Source of the DNA: Achromobacter arsenitoxydans SY8
GTDB lineage: Bacteria; Pseudomonadota; Gammaproteobacteria; Burkholderiales; Burkholderiaceae_B
Assembly: GCF_000236785.1 (NCBI RefSeq)
Contig: NZ_AGUF01000073.1
Span: 85,498-149,497 of the forward strand
Direction: 5' to 3'
Length of the DNA stretch: 64,000 nt
Shown in pieces: positions 25,928 through 34,715 of this stretch. The translations under genes were made by a program, and so were the position numbers. The stretch's first letter is position 1, and the number at the start of each line of letters is the position of its first letter. The notes beneath the pieces are model-generated. The model ran no database searches and was not told the origin of the DNA. It was given only the letters and a program-made list of their open reading frames with translations.

Positions 25928-26536
25928 TCAAGGCGCGAGCAGCTCGCAGATCATCTCGACATGGGCCTGGCGCCGGTCGGCCAGCAGCATGCCGCCCTCT
26001 GGATCATGCAGCGCCGCCATGACCACCGTATGGACCACGGGGGCCAGCAGCAGCCAGGGGTGGTCCAGGGCCACGCTGTCGCGGCACACCCCGCGCTGGC
26101 GCGCCAGCGCCAGCAGGCGGGCAAGATCGGCCAGGTTGGCTGCCGCGGTTTCCTGGCGCCAGCGCGCGGCCACGTGCGGCACCCGGCCGCTTTCGGCCAG
26201 CAGCAGGCGCAGCGTGCTGATCATGGCCGGGTTGGCAAGGCTCTGGTGCAGATGGTCGGCAATGCATTCGGCCATGTCGCGGGCCGTTGCGGCCCCATCA
26301 GCAATGGCTTCGACGTCCAGGCGCGACGGGCTCAGGTTGCGCTCAAGCAGCGCGACGAAAATGGCTTCCTTGCTAGGGAAGTGGGCGTACAGCCCCCCCT
26401 TGGACAGGCCGGCTCGAAGGGCGATGTCGTCCATGCGGGCGCCAGCGTAGCCCGCCTGCGAAAACTCCTGCAGTGCGGCGTCCAGGATCTGCCCTACCCG
26501 CACGACCGGTGGAAGACGAATGCGCTGTCTGTCCAT
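25928..26536 (-). CDS. TetR/AcrR-family regulator
   Basis: The 202-residue product has a TetR HTH at residues about 12-60: RVGQILDAALQEFSQAGYAGARMDDIALRAGLSKGGLYAHFPSKEAIF, shown here in two joined parts of a classical pattern. The rest is the helical ligand-binding domain, with a C-terminal segment (VHTVVMAALHDPEGGM) typical of AcrR-type efflux repressors. It is divergent from the outer-membrane efflux gene at 26736, so it probably represses that transport operon and itself. An inverted repeat CGAC-N6-GTCG at 26575-26588 lies between them. The start at 26536 follows a GGAG site. Confidence 0.9.
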   Translation of the reverse strand: MDRQRIRLPPVVRVGQILDAALQEFSQAGYAGARMDDIALRAGLSKGGLYAHFPSKEAIFVALLERNLSPSRLDVEAIADGAATARDMAECIADHLHQSLANPAMISTLRLLLAESGRVPHVAARWRQETAAANLADLARLLALARQRGVCRDSVALDHPWLLLAPVVHTVVMAALHDPEGGMLLADRRQAHVEMICELLAP

Positions 26537-26574
26537 CTCTGCTGCTCCCGTTTCGATGTCCAGCCATTACAAAC

Positions 26575-26588
26575 CGACCAGTCAGTCG
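26575..26588. promoter_or_regulatory. possible TetR operator
   Basis: CGAC and GTCG arms six bases apart (26575-26578, 26585-26588) lie in the 199-bp gap between the TetR gene and the efflux operon. The overlapping string CGACCAGTCAGTCG resembles short TetR-family operators. The symmetry is only four bases per arm, so the call rests mostly on position. Confidence 0.35.
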
Positions 26589-26592
26589 TTAA

Positions 26593-26608
26593 CTTGACCG
26601 AGGTCAAG
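26593..26608. promoter_or_regulatory. FNR/CRP-like palindrome upstream of the efflux operon
   Basis: CTTGACC-GA-GGTCAAG is a perfect 7-bp palindrome and fits the TTGAC-N4-GTCAA form of FNR/ANR/DNR boxes (consensus TTGAT-N4-ATCAA). It is 128 bp upstream of the start codon of the outer-membrane efflux gene. Control by oxygen or nitric oxide would suit the polyhydroxyalkanoate genes at the end of the operon, but this is inference. Confidence 0.5.
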
Positions 26609-26735
26609 GAATGTCTGAGTCCGCTTGGGCAGAATAAGCGCATGCCCCTGGTGCCGGAAGCCGGTCCGGGCTAGCAGGTCACAAGCCTGCTCCGTCCCGG
26701 ATGCTCCCGCCCCCCTTGCGCTGGAGAACTGCCGC

Positions 26736-28214
26736 ATGACTGCCCCTGCGTTTACCGCCAAAATCGCCGCGCGATTGGCCCCAGCCGCCCTGGCGGCGCT
26801 GCTGGCCGCCGGCTGCACCTCGCTTGCCCCCGATTACGAGCGCCCCGCGCTCCCGGTGCCGGCGGTGTATCCCGGGGCGGGCCATCCCGCGGCGGGCCAA
26901 CCCCAGGGCCCCGCGCAAGACGCCACGGCGGCCCATATCACCTGGCAGTCCTACTTCACCGACCCCGCGCTGCAGGGCCTGATCTCCACCGCCCTGGAAA
27001 ACAGCCGCGACCTGCGCGGCGCCTTGCTGCGGGTGGAAGAGGCCCGCGCCCTGTACGGCATCCAGCGCGCGGACCAGTTCCCCTCGGTAGGCGCCCAGGC
27101 CGACGGCTCCCGCTCCCGCGTTCCCGGCGACCTGAACCTCACGGGCCAGCCGCTGGTGTCGAGCCAATACCAGGTAGGCCTGGGCATGGCGAGCTGGGAA
27201 CTGGACTTCTGGGGCCGCGTGCGCAGCCTGTCCGACGCCGCGCTGCAGAACTACCTGGCCACCGAGGCGGCAGCCCAGGCCGCCACGCTCAGCCTGATCA
27301 CGCAGGTCGCCGACAGCTACTTGACGCTGCGCGAACTGGACGAACGCCTGGAACTGACGCGCGAGACCATCGCTTCGCGCGCGGAATCGCTGCGCATCTT
27401 CCGCCGCCGCTTCGAAGAAGGCGCGATCTCCAAATTGGACCTGACGCAGGTGGAAACGCTGTGGCAGCAGGCCAAGGCGCTGGGCACCGAACTGGAGCGC
27501 ACCCGCGCCGCCCAGGCCCACGCGCTGGAACTGCTGGTGGGCGCGCCCCTGAACCTGTCTCCTGACCAGACCCGGCTGAACGACGAGGCCGTCATGCACG
27601 CCCTGCCGGCCGGACTGCCGTCCGATCTGCTCACCAACCGGCCCGACATCGTCGCCGCCGAGCATCAGCTAAAGGCCGCCAACGCCAATATCGGCGCGGC
27701 CCGCGCCGCGTTCCTGCCCAGCATCACGCTGACCGGCGCCTTCGGCACTGCCAGCGCTGAGCTGGATGGCCTGTTCGCTGGCGGCAGCCGCGCCTGGAAC
27801 TTCGCCCCCAGCATCAACCTGCCAATCTTCGACGCGGGCCGCCGCCAGTCCTCGCTGGACCTGACCGAAGCGCGGCGCGACCTGGCCATCGCGAACTACG
27901 AGAAGACGATTCAGACCGCCTTCCGCGACGTGTCCGACGCGCTGTCGACGCGCCGCTGGCTGGCCGAGCAGGTGGACGTGCTGCGCGCCACCGTGGCCGC
28001 CCAGGCCGAACGCGAGCGCCTGGCCCAGTTGCGCTACGACCACGGCGCCTCGCCCTATCTGGAAGTGCTGGACGCCAAGCGCGACCTGCTGGCCGCGCAG
28101 CAGCAACTGGTGGAGACGCGCCGGGCCCTGCTTTCCAGCCGCGTCGGCCTGTACGCCGCGCTGGGCGGGGGCACGCAGGCGCCGCCGGCCGCCCCCGACA
28201 CACCCCGCAGCTGA
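26736..28214 (+). CDS. NodT/OprM-family outer-membrane efflux lipoprotein
   Basis: The 492-residue product starts at MTAPAFTAKIAARL with CTGGAG nine bases upstream; the open frame from 26625 has no signal. The lipobox is LAAGC with Cys27. Two outer-membrane-efflux-protein repeats follow: the first at about 75-265 (WQSYFTDPALQGLISTALENSRDL, VGLGMASWELDFWGRVRSLSDAALQ), the second at about 280-480 (LTNRPDIVAAEHQLKAANANIGAARAAFLPS is a family signature, split here by its continuation). It should form the trimeric outer-membrane channel for the HlyD/ABC system encoded downstream (28245-33167). It is first in a six-gene plus-strand operon. Confidence 0.93.
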   Translation: MTAPAFTAKIAARLAPAALAALLAAGCTSLAPDYERPALPVPAVYPGAGHPAAGQPQGPAQDATAAHITWQSYFTDPALQGLISTALENSRDLRGALLRVEEARALYGIQRADQFPSVGAQADGSRSRVPGDLNLTGQPLVSSQYQVGLGMASWELDFWGRVRSLSDAALQNYLATEAAAQAATLSLITQVADSYLTLRELDERLELTRETIASRAESLRIFRRRFEEGAISKLDLTQVETLWQQAKALGTELERTRAAQAHALELLVGAPLNLSPDQTRLNDEAVMHALPAGLPSDLLTNRPDIVAAEHQLKAANANIGAARAAFLPSITLTGAFGTASAELDGLFAGGSRAWNFAPSINLPIFDAGRRQSSLDLTEARRDLAIANYEKTIQTAFRDVSDALSTRRWLAEQVDVLRATVAAQAERERLAQLRYDHGASPYLEVLDAKRDLLAAQQQLVETRRALLSSRVGLYAALGGGTQAPPAAPDTPRS

Positions 28215-28244
28215 CCGAACAGAAAAGACCAAGGACCCGCCACC

Positions 28245-29312
28245 ATGCGCCTGCCCACCCGAAAACTGATTCCCCTGCTTGCCGTCCTGGCCGTCGCCGC
28301 TGCGGGCTGGTACGGATGGCGCCTGATGGCCGACACCGGCCCCGGCGAAGGCTTCGTCAGCGGCAACGGCCGGATCGAGGCCACCGAGATCGACGTTGCC
28401 ACCAAGCTGGCCGGCCGCGTGCAGGAGGTGCTGGTCATCGAGGGCGACTTCGTGTCCGCCGGCCAGCCGCTGGCGCGGATGCAGGTCGACACGCTGCAGG
28501 CGCAGCGCGAGGAAGCGCGCGCCCAGCACCAGCAGGCGATCAACAGCGCGGCCAGCGCCGCCGCCCAGGTCGCGCAGCGCGAAAGCGACAAGCTGGCGGC
28601 CGACGCCGTGGTCGTGCAGCGGGAAAGCGAGCTGGACGCGGCGCGCCGCCGGCTCGCCCGGTCCGAGACACTGTCCAAGGAAGGCGCGTCCTCCATCCAG
28701 GAACTGGACGACGACCGTGCCCGCGTACGCAGCATGCAGGCGGCGGTGAACGCCGCGCGCGCCCAGGTGACGGCCGCCGCGTCCGCCATCGACGCGGCAC
28801 GCGCCGCCCAGATCGGCGCGCAGTCGGCCATCGCCGCGGCCCAGGCCACCGTTGCGCGCATCGACGCCGACATCGCCGACAGCGAACTGCGCGCCCCGCG
28901 CGCCGGCCGCGTGCAGTACCGCGTGGCGCAGCCCGGCGAAGTGCTGGGCGCCGGCGGCAAGGTGCTCAACATGGTGGACCTGGCCGACGTCTACATGACG
29001 TTCTTCCTGCCCGAGCAGGCCGCCGGCCGGGTTGCGCTGGGCCAGGACGTGCGCATCATCCTGGACGCCGCCCCCGAATACGTGATCCCCGCCAAGGTGT
29101 CTTTCGTGGCCAGCACGGCGCAGTTCACGCCCAAGACCGTCGAGACCGCCAGCGAACGGCAGAAGCTGATGTTCCGCGTGAAGGCGCAAATCAGCCCCGA
29201 ACTGCTGCAGCAACACCTCAAGCAGGTCAAGACCGGCCTGCCGGGCGTGGCGTGGCTCAAGCTGGACGCCGCCGCCCAATGGCCCGCCAATCTTGAAGTC
29301 AGGGTGCCCTGA
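28245..29312 (+). CDS. HlyD-family membrane fusion protein, YhiI-like
   Basis: The 355-residue product has the length of E. coli YhiI and is followed by RbbA- and YhhJ-like genes, the same order as the E. coli yhiI-rbbA-yhhJ operon. A membrane anchor lies at residues about 8-25. A biotinyl-lipoyl-like half ([21 protein letters not shown]) is followed by a coiled-coil hairpin (about 85-200, rich in Ala, Gln, Arg and Glu) and the second half [20 protein letters not shown]. It should bridge the ABC exporter in the inner membrane to the outer-membrane channel encoded just upstream. Its stop overlaps the next start (TGATG at 29310-29314). Confidence 0.92.
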   Translation: MRLPTRKLIPLLAVLAVAAAGWYGWRLMADTGPGEGFVSGNGRIEATEIDVATKLAGRVQEVLVIEGDFVSAGQPLARMQVDTLQAQREEARAQHQQAINSAASAAAQVAQRESDKLAADAVVVQRESELDAARRRLARSETLSKEGASSIQELDDDRARVRSMQAAVNAARAQVTAAASAIDAARAAQIGAQSAIAAAQATVARIDADIADSELRAPRAGRVQYRVAQPGEVLGAGGKVLNMVDLADVYMTFFLPEQAAGRVALGQDVRIILDAAPEYVIPAKVSFVASTAQFTPKTVETASERQKLMFRVKAQISPELLQQHLKQVKTGLPGVAWLKLDAAAQWPANLEVRVP

Positions 29313-32041
29313 TGAACACCGCGCCCGTCGTCTCGCTGTCCGACGTGAGCCTGCGCTACGGCGCAGTGCAGGCGCTGGACGGCATCACGCTGGACATCCC
29401 GGCGGGACGCATGGTGGGCCTTATCGGGCCGGACGGCGTGGGCAAGTCGAGCCTGCTGGCGCTGATCGCGGGCTCGCGGGCGGTGCAGCAGGGCAAGGTC
29501 GTCGTGCTGGACGGCGACATGGCCAGCAGCCGGCACCGTGACGACGTCTGCCCGCGCATCGCCTACATGCCGCAGGGCCTGGGCAAAAACCTCTACCCCA
29601 CGCTGTCGGTGGAAGAAAACCTGCAGTTCTTCGGCCGCCTGTTCGGTCACGACGCGGCTGAGCGCCGCCGGCGCATCGACAGTCTGACGCGCAGCACCGG
29701 CATGTCCGCCTTCCTGTCGCGGCCGGCGGGCAAGCTGTCGGGCGGGATGAAACAGAAGCTGGGACTGTGCTGCGCGCTGATCCACGATCCAGACCTGCTG
29801 ATCCTGGACGAGCCCACCACCGGAGTGGACCCGCTGGCGCGCGCGCAGTTCTGGGATCTGATCAACGAAATCCGCAAAGAACGCAGCGGCATGAGCGTGA
29901 TCGTAGCGACCGCCTACATGGACGAAGCGCAGCGCTTCGACTGGCTGATCGCCATGGACGACGGCCGCGTGCTGGCCACCGGCACCCCAGCGGAGCTGAC
30001 GCGGCGCACGGGAGCCGAAACGCTGGAGGCCGCGTTCATTGCGCTGCTGCCCGAAGAAAAGCGGCGCGGACACAAGCCCGTGGAAATCGTGCCGCTGGCG
30101 CTGGACGATGACGCCGAAATCGCCATCGAGGCGCACGACCTGACCATGCGCTTCGGCGACTTCGTGGCGGTGGACCATGTCAACTTCCGCATCCGGCGCG
30201 GCGAGATATTCGGCTTCCTGGGTTCGAATGGCTGCGGCAAGTCGACCACCATGAAGATGCTGACCGGCCTGCTGCCCGCCAGCGAGGGACAGGCCTGGCT
30301 GTTCGGCAAAGAGGTCGACCCGCGCAACATAGATACGCGGCGCCGCGTGGGCTACATGTCCCAGGCGTTTTCGCTGTACGGCGAACTGACCGTGCGGCAG
30401 AACCTTGTGCTGCACGCGCGCCTGTTCCACGTTCCCGAGGCCGACATACCCGGGCGCGTGGACGAAATGGTGAGCCGCTTCGACCTGGCCGACGTACTGG
30501 ACACGCTGCCGCAGAACCTGCCCATGGGCGTGCGCCAACGCCTGTCGCTGGCGGTGGCCATGGTGCACAAGCCTGAACTGCTGATCCTGGACGAGCCGAC
30601 CTCGGGCGTGGACCCGGTCGCGCGGGACGGCTTCTGGCGCCTGCTGATCGCGCTGGCCCGGCAAGACCAGGTCACGATCTTCATCTCGACCCATTTCATG
30701 AATGAAGCCCAGCGCTGCGACCGCATGTCGCTGATGCACGCGGGCAAGGTTCTGGTCAGCGCGTCGCCCGACGAGATCACCCGGATGCGCGGCGCAAAGA
30801 CGCTGGAAGAAGCGTTCATCGCCTACCTGATCGACGCGGGCGCCGGCACGGCCGCCGAGGCCGGCGCGGCGCCCCCGGCCGAAATCCCGTCCACGCCGCC
30901 GGAGCCGCCGCGGCGCGGCTTCAGTATCGGGCGTGCGCTGAGCTATGTGTGGCGCGAATCCCTGGAACTGCGGCGCGACCCCGTGCGCGCCACGCTGGCG
31001 CTGATGGGATCGCTGCTGCTGGTGTTCGTGATGGGCTACGGCATCAGCCTGGACGTCGAGGACCTGCGCTACGCCGTCATGGACCGCGACCAGACCAGCC
31101 TGAGCCAGAACTACAGCCTGAACCTGTCCGGCTCGCGCTACTTCATTGAAAGGCCGCCCATTTCCGATTACACCGACATGGACGCGCGCATGCGCAGCGG
31201 CGAGCTGTCGCTGGCAATCGAGATCCCGCAGGGCTTCGCGCGCGACGTGCAGCGCGGCAAGAATGCGCAGATCGGCGTCTGGATCGACGGCGCCATGCCG
31301 CAGCGCGCCGAGACCATCCGCGGCTACGTGATGGGCATGCACCAAGGCTGGCTGGCGCAGCAGGCCCGCGAAAAGCTGGGCCTGGACGCGACGTCCGCCG
31401 TCAGCGTGGAAACGCGCTTCCGCTACAACCCGGACGTGCGCAGCCTGCCCGCCATGGTGCCGGCGGTGATCCCCCTGCTGCTGCTGATGATGCCGGCCAT
31501 GCTGACCGCGCTGGCGGTGGTGCGGGAAAAGGAGCTCGGCTCGATCATCAACCTATACGTCACGCCGGTGACGCGGCTGGAGTTCCTGCTGGGGAAACAG
31601 GCGCCGTACGTGGCCCTGGCCATGCTGAATTTCCTGCTGATGACCCTGCTGGCCGTCACGCTGTTCGGCGTGCCCATTACCGGCAGCTTTGTGACCCTGC
31701 TGGCGGCCGCGCTGATCTACAACGTGGTGGCCACCGCGATCGGGCTGCTTGCGTCTACATTCACGCGCAGCCAGATCGCGGCGCTGTTCTTCACCATGAT
31801 CGGCACCCTGGTGCCCGCCGTGCAGTTCGCGGGACTGCTCAATCCGGTCTCGTCGCTGGAAGGCGGCGGCAGGCTGATCGGGCAGATCTATCCCGCCACT
31901 CACATGCTCACCATCAGCCGCGGCGTGTTCAGCAAAGCGCTGGACTTCCACGACCTGCAAGGCTCGTTCTGGCCGCTGCTGATCGCGATTCCCGTCATCC
32001 TGGGCGCCTCGGCGCTCCTGTTGAAGAAGCAGGAGACCTGA
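29312..32041 (+). CDS. RbbA-like ABC transporter: two ATPase domains fused to a permease
   Basis: The 909-residue product matches RbbA/YhiH (about 911 in E. coli). ATPase 1 covers about residues 5-240, with Walker [10 protein letters not shown] at 39-47, a signature [12 protein letters not shown] and Walker [14 protein letters not shown]. ATPase 2 covers about 265-510, with Walker [10 protein letters not shown] at 304-312 and [13 protein letters not shown]. After an Ala/Pro/Glu linker (about 512-535), an ABC-2 permease with six membrane helices and a large extracytoplasmic loop fills the rest. E. coli RbbA was described as ribosome-associated, but the context here (outer-membrane channel, HlyD protein, second permease) indicates export. 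It follows yhiI-like with a 1-bp overlap. Confidence 0.92.
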   Translation: MNTAPVVSLSDVSLRYGAVQALDGITLDIPAGRMVGLIGPDGVGKSSLLALIAGSRAVQQGKVVVLDGDMASSRHRDDVCPRIAYMPQGLGKNLYPTLSVEENLQFFGRLFGHDAAERRRRIDSLTRSTGMSAFLSRPAGKLSGGMKQKLGLCCALIHDPDLLILDEPTTGVDPLARAQFWDLINEIRKERSGMSVIVATAYMDEAQRFDWLIAMDDGRVLATGTPAELTRRTGAETLEAAFIALLPEEKRRGHKPVEIVPLALDDDAEIAIEAHDLTMRFGDFVAVDHVNFRIRRGEIFGFLGSNGCGKSTTMKMLTGLLPASEGQAWLFGKEVDPRNIDTRRRVGYMSQAFSLYGELTVRQNLVLHARLFHVPEADIPGRVDEMVSRFDLADVLDTLPQNLPMGVRQRLSLAVAMVHKPELLILDEPTSGVDPVARDGFWRLLIALARQDQVTIFISTHFMNEAQRCDRMSLMHAGKVLVSASPDEITRMRGAKTLEEAFIAYLIDAGAGTAAEAGAAPPAEIPSTPPEPPRRGFSIGRALSYVWRESLELRRDPVRATLALMGSLLLVFVMGYGISLDVEDLRYAVMDRDQTSLSQNYSLNLSGSRYFIERPPISDYTDMDARMRSGELSLAIEIPQGFARDVQRGKNAQIGVWIDGAMPQRAETIRGYVMGMHQGWLAQQAREKLGLDATSAVSVETRFRYNPDVRSLPAMVPAVIPLLLLMMPAMLTALAVVREKELGSIINLYVTPVTRLEFLLGKQAPYVALAMLNFLLMTLLAVTLFGVPITGSFVTLLAAALIYNVVATAIGLLASTFTRSQIAALFFTMIGTLVPAVQFAGLLNPVSSLEGGGRLIGQIYPATHMLTISRGVFSKALDFHDLQGSFWPLLIAIPVILGASALLLKKQET

Positions 32042-32042
32042 C

Positions 32043-33167
32043 ATGCGGCATCTGGCCAACATCTACCGCCTGGGCGTCAAGGAACTCTGGAGCCTGGCGC
32101 GCGACCCGATGATGCTGATCCTGATCCTCGTGTCGTTCACGCTGATGATCTACACGGCGGCCACGGCCGTGCCCGAGACGCTGCACAACGCGCCCATCGC
32201 GGTGGTGGACGAAGATAATTCCCCGCTGTCGGCCCGCATCGCCTCGGCCTTTTATCCGCCGCACTTCACGCCGCCGCAGATGGTCGTCTCGGCCGAGGCC
32301 GACGCGGGCATGGACGCGGGGCGCTACACCTTCTCGGTCAACATCCCGCCCAACTTCCAGCGCGACGTACTGGCCGGCAGGCCCGCGGAGATCCAGCTGA
32401 ACGTGGACGCCACGCGGATGAGCCAGGCCTTCACGGGCAGCAGCTACATCCAGCAGATCATTACCGACGAGATCAACGAATTCGCGAAGCGCTACCGCGC
32501 GGCGACCGAACTGCCAGTGGACCTGGCCGTGCGCATGCGATTCAACCCAAACCTAACCCAGTCCTGGTTCGGCGCACTGATGGAGATCATCAACAACGTC
32601 ACGATGCTGTCCATCATCCTGACCGGCGCCGCGCTGATACGCGAGCGCGAGCACGGGACCATCGAACACCTGCTGGTCATGCCCGTCACCCCCACGGAAA
32701 TCATGGTCGCGAAGGTGTGGTCCATGGGGCTGGTCGTATTGGCGTCCGCTGGGCTATCGTTGACTTTCGTGGTGCGGGGCCTGCTGCACGTGCCGATCGA
32801 AGGATCGGTGGCGCTTTTCCTGGCCGGCGTGGCGCTGCACCTATTTGCCACGACTTCCATGGGCATCTTCATGGCCACGCTCGCACGCAGCATGCCGCAA
32901 TTCGGCATGCTGCTCGTACTAGTGCTGCTGCCCCTGCAAATGCTGTCCGGCGGCACCACACCCCGCGAAAGCATGCCGGAATTCGTGCAGAACATCATGC
33001 TGGCGGCCCCCACCACCCACTTCGTGGAGCTCGGCCAGGCCATCCTCTATCGCGGCGCGGGCATCAGCGTCGTATGGCAACCTTTCCTGGCGCTGGCGCT
33101 GATCGGTTCAGTCCTGTTTGCGCTATCCCTCGCGCGCTTTCGCAAGACCCTCAGCCAGATGGCTTGA
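32043..33167 (+). CDS. ABC-2-type permease, YhhJ-like
   Basis: The 374-residue product has the ABC2_membrane_3 layout: helix 1 at about 20-42, a large periplasmic loop (45-175), then five helices with MLSIILTGAALIREREHGTIEHLLVMPVTP at the loop-helix junction, a hallmark of this family. E. coli YhhJ is 375 residues. It should pair with the permease part of the RbbA-like protein to form the transmembrane pathway. It begins one base after the stop of the RbbA-like gene, so translation is likely coupled. The phasin-like gene follows after about 49 bp. Confidence 0.92.
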   Translation: MRHLANIYRLGVKELWSLARDPMMLILILVSFTLMIYTAATAVPETLHNAPIAVVDEDNSPLSARIASAFYPPHFTPPQMVVSAEADAGMDAGRYTFSVNIPPNFQRDVLAGRPAEIQLNVDATRMSQAFTGSSYIQQIITDEINEFAKRYRAATELPVDLAVRMRFNPNLTQSWFGALMEIINNVTMLSIILTGAALIREREHGTIEHLLVMPVTPTEIMVAKVWSMGLVVLASAGLSLTFVVRGLLHVPIEGSVALFLAGVALHLFATTSMGIFMATLARSMPQFGMLLVLVLLPLQMLSGGTTPRESMPEFVQNIMLAAPTTHFVELGQAILYRGAGISVVWQPFLALALIGSVLFALSLARFRKTLSQMA

Positions 33168-33216
33168 GGCCAGTTTGTATTCGTTTCCCCTTACCACTCT
33201 TTTAAAAGGACGGATG

Positions 33217-33684
33217 ATGAAGAAGACCAATGCCTCCACGCCCCTGGGCCTCGTCGGCGCCAATGCCGCCTATTGCCAGCGCCTTGCGCTGCTTGCGCAG
33301 GAAAGCCAGCAGCGCTGGATCGAATTGGGCCAGCGCCTGGCCAGCGACAGCACCAGCCAGTATCTGGCCACCCTGGCCCCCTTGAAACCCGCCGGCAACT
33401 GGCAGGAGCTGGCGCCTGCGATGGGCGAACTGACGCGCAAACGCTGGCAATGCCAACTGGAAGCCAGCCAGGCCCTGACTCACGCCGCGCTGCAGGAGCA
33501 GGCCGAGATCGCCGCCGGCCTGGGCGAAGCGATGAGCGAATGGTTCAAGAACGCGACCAGCGCGGGCGTGGCCATCAATGAGTCGCCCCTGACGCAGATG
33601 TGGTCCGCCATGACGAACCAGATGTCGGCGGCCTGCTCGGCCATGCGCGACGCCAGCCAACCGGGTGGCCATCATGACGGCTAG
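33217..33684 (+). CDS. phasin-like protein
   Basis: The 155-residue product is all-helical and rich in Ala, Gln and Leu, with no signal or membrane span: MKKTNASTPLGLVGANAAYC and IELGQRLASDSTSQYLATL. This composition and its place before an acetoacetyl-CoA reductase fit a phasin, the surface protein of polyhydroxyalkanoate granules. AAAGGA at 33205-33210 favours the ATG at 33217 over the adjacent ATG at 33214. The stop lies inside the next gene. The family call is supported by composition and context more than by a sharp motif. Confidence 0.7.
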   Translation: MKKTNASTPLGLVGANAAYCQRLALLAQESQQRWIELGQRLASDSTSQYLATLAPLKPAGNWQELAPAMGELTRKRWQCQLEASQALTHAALQEQAEIAAGLGEAMSEWFKNATSAGVAINESPLTQMWSAMTNQMSAACSAMRDASQPGGHHDG

Positions 33685-34420
33685 GCGCACGGCCCTCATC
33701 ACCGGGGGGGCCGGCTGCCTGGGCCGCGCCATTGCGGTGGCGCTGCACGACGCCGGCCACGACGTCATCGTCACCTACCATTCCAGCGAAAGCGCCACGC
33801 GCGACTGGATCAACGAGGAAGCCGCCAAGGGCCGCAAGTTCGACATGTACAAGGTGGACGTGGCGGACTTCGATTCCTGCCAGGCGCTGGTCCGGCGGCT
33901 TGAAGATGACGGGCGCCAGATCGACATCCTGGTGAACAACGCCGGGATCACCCGCGACGCCAGCCTGCGCAAGATGTCGGCCGAAAACTGGGCCGAGGTC
34001 ATGCACAGCAATCTGGACTCCATGTTCAACATGACGCAGCCGCTGTGCGGTCCCATGGCGGATCGGGGCTGGGGCCGCATTGTGAATATCTCGTCGGTGA
34101 ACGGCAGCAAGGGCGCGTTCGGCCAGACCAACTACGCCGCCTCGAAGGCGGGCATACACGGCTTCACCAAGTCGCTGGCGCTGGAGCTGGCCAAAAAGGG
34201 CGTCACGGTGAACACCGTATCGCCGGGCTATCTGGCCACGCGCATGGTGCAGGCCGTGCCGGAGGAGGTGCTCAACGAGAAAATATTGCCGCAGATACCG
34301 CTGGGCCGGTTGGGCCAGCCCGAGGAAATCGGAGCGCTGGTGGCTTTCATCTGCAGCGACGCCGCCGGCTTCATGACGGGCAGCAACATCGCCATGAACG
34401 GCGGTCAGCACATGTATTGA
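33674..34420 (+). CDS. phbB: acetoacetyl-CoA reductase (PhbB-type short-chain dehydrogenase)
   Basis: The classical short-chain dehydrogenase has about 248 residues from the ATG at 33674; a GTG at 33665 is possible. The nucleotide-binding motif is TGGAGCLGRAIA, the NNAG motif is NILVNNAGITRD-like (ILVNNAGITRDASLRKM), and catalysis uses Ser in NISSVNGSKG and Tyr/Lys in YAASKAG. MVQAVPEEVLNEKILPQIPLGRLGQP is typical of PhbB, the NADPH-dependent enzyme that makes (R)-3-hydroxybutyryl-CoA for polyhydroxybutyrate. The gene overlaps the phasin-like gene by 11 bp. No PHA synthase lies nearby, so the reductase could also serve another 3-oxoacyl substrate. Confidence 0.85.
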   Translation: MTARRTALITGGAGCLGRAIAVALHDAGHDVIVTYHSSESATRDWINEEAAKGRKFDMYKVDVADFDSCQALVRRLEDDGRQIDILVNNAGITRDASLRKMSAENWAEVMHSNLDSMFNMTQPLCGPMADRGWGRIVNISSVNGSKGAFGQTNYAASKAGIHGFTKSLALELAKKGVTVNTVSPGYLATRMVQAVPEEVLNEKILPQIPLGRLGQPEEIGALVAFICSDAAGFMTGSNIAMNGGQHMY

Positions 34421-34715
34421 CCGCCGGCGCCCAGTCGATGGCGCCGCGCTGGTTGTCCTACCCTCAGAACCTAGGTGCAACCCGCCAGATAAAACACTGT
34501 ACGAAACACAAAGTAACGGGTTAACCCCATATTGTTGGGCGGTTCGCCGCCTCGTATATTTGCATCCACTCGATCAGGATTGGATGCAATTTTTTTTCTT
34601 GGTATCCATTCCCTGTCCCGGTACGCGCCAGAAGCCGCCGCTCCTGGCATTTCAAGCATTGCCGGCGCCAACACGCACCAGACGCGGGTCCGGCAGTCCT
34701 CCGAGGGGAAACACC
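34421..34715. other. gap between phbB and livJ with hairpins
   Basis: This 295-bp stretch has no gene. It contains GGCGCC repeats at about 34426-34446 that can pair, a GGCGG-TTCG-CCGCC tetraloop hairpin at about 34539-34552, a strong terminator at 34560-34597 (entered separately), and then the livJ ribosome site GAGGGGAA at 34703-34710. Confidence 0.5.
34560..34597 (+). terminator. rho-independent terminator or leader attenuator before livJ
   Basis: TTGCATCCA (34560-34568) and TGGATGCAA (34581-34589) form a 9-bp stem with a 12-nt loop, followed by eight T residues (34590-34597). It is 140 bp after phbB and 118 bp before livJ. It either ends the efflux/PHA operon or acts in the livJ leader. 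Confidence 0.8.

Noticed and set aside
28991-31345. 784-codon minus-strand frame across the exporter genes
   Set aside because: It mirrors the HlyD/RbbA-like genes, which have complete Walker motifs.
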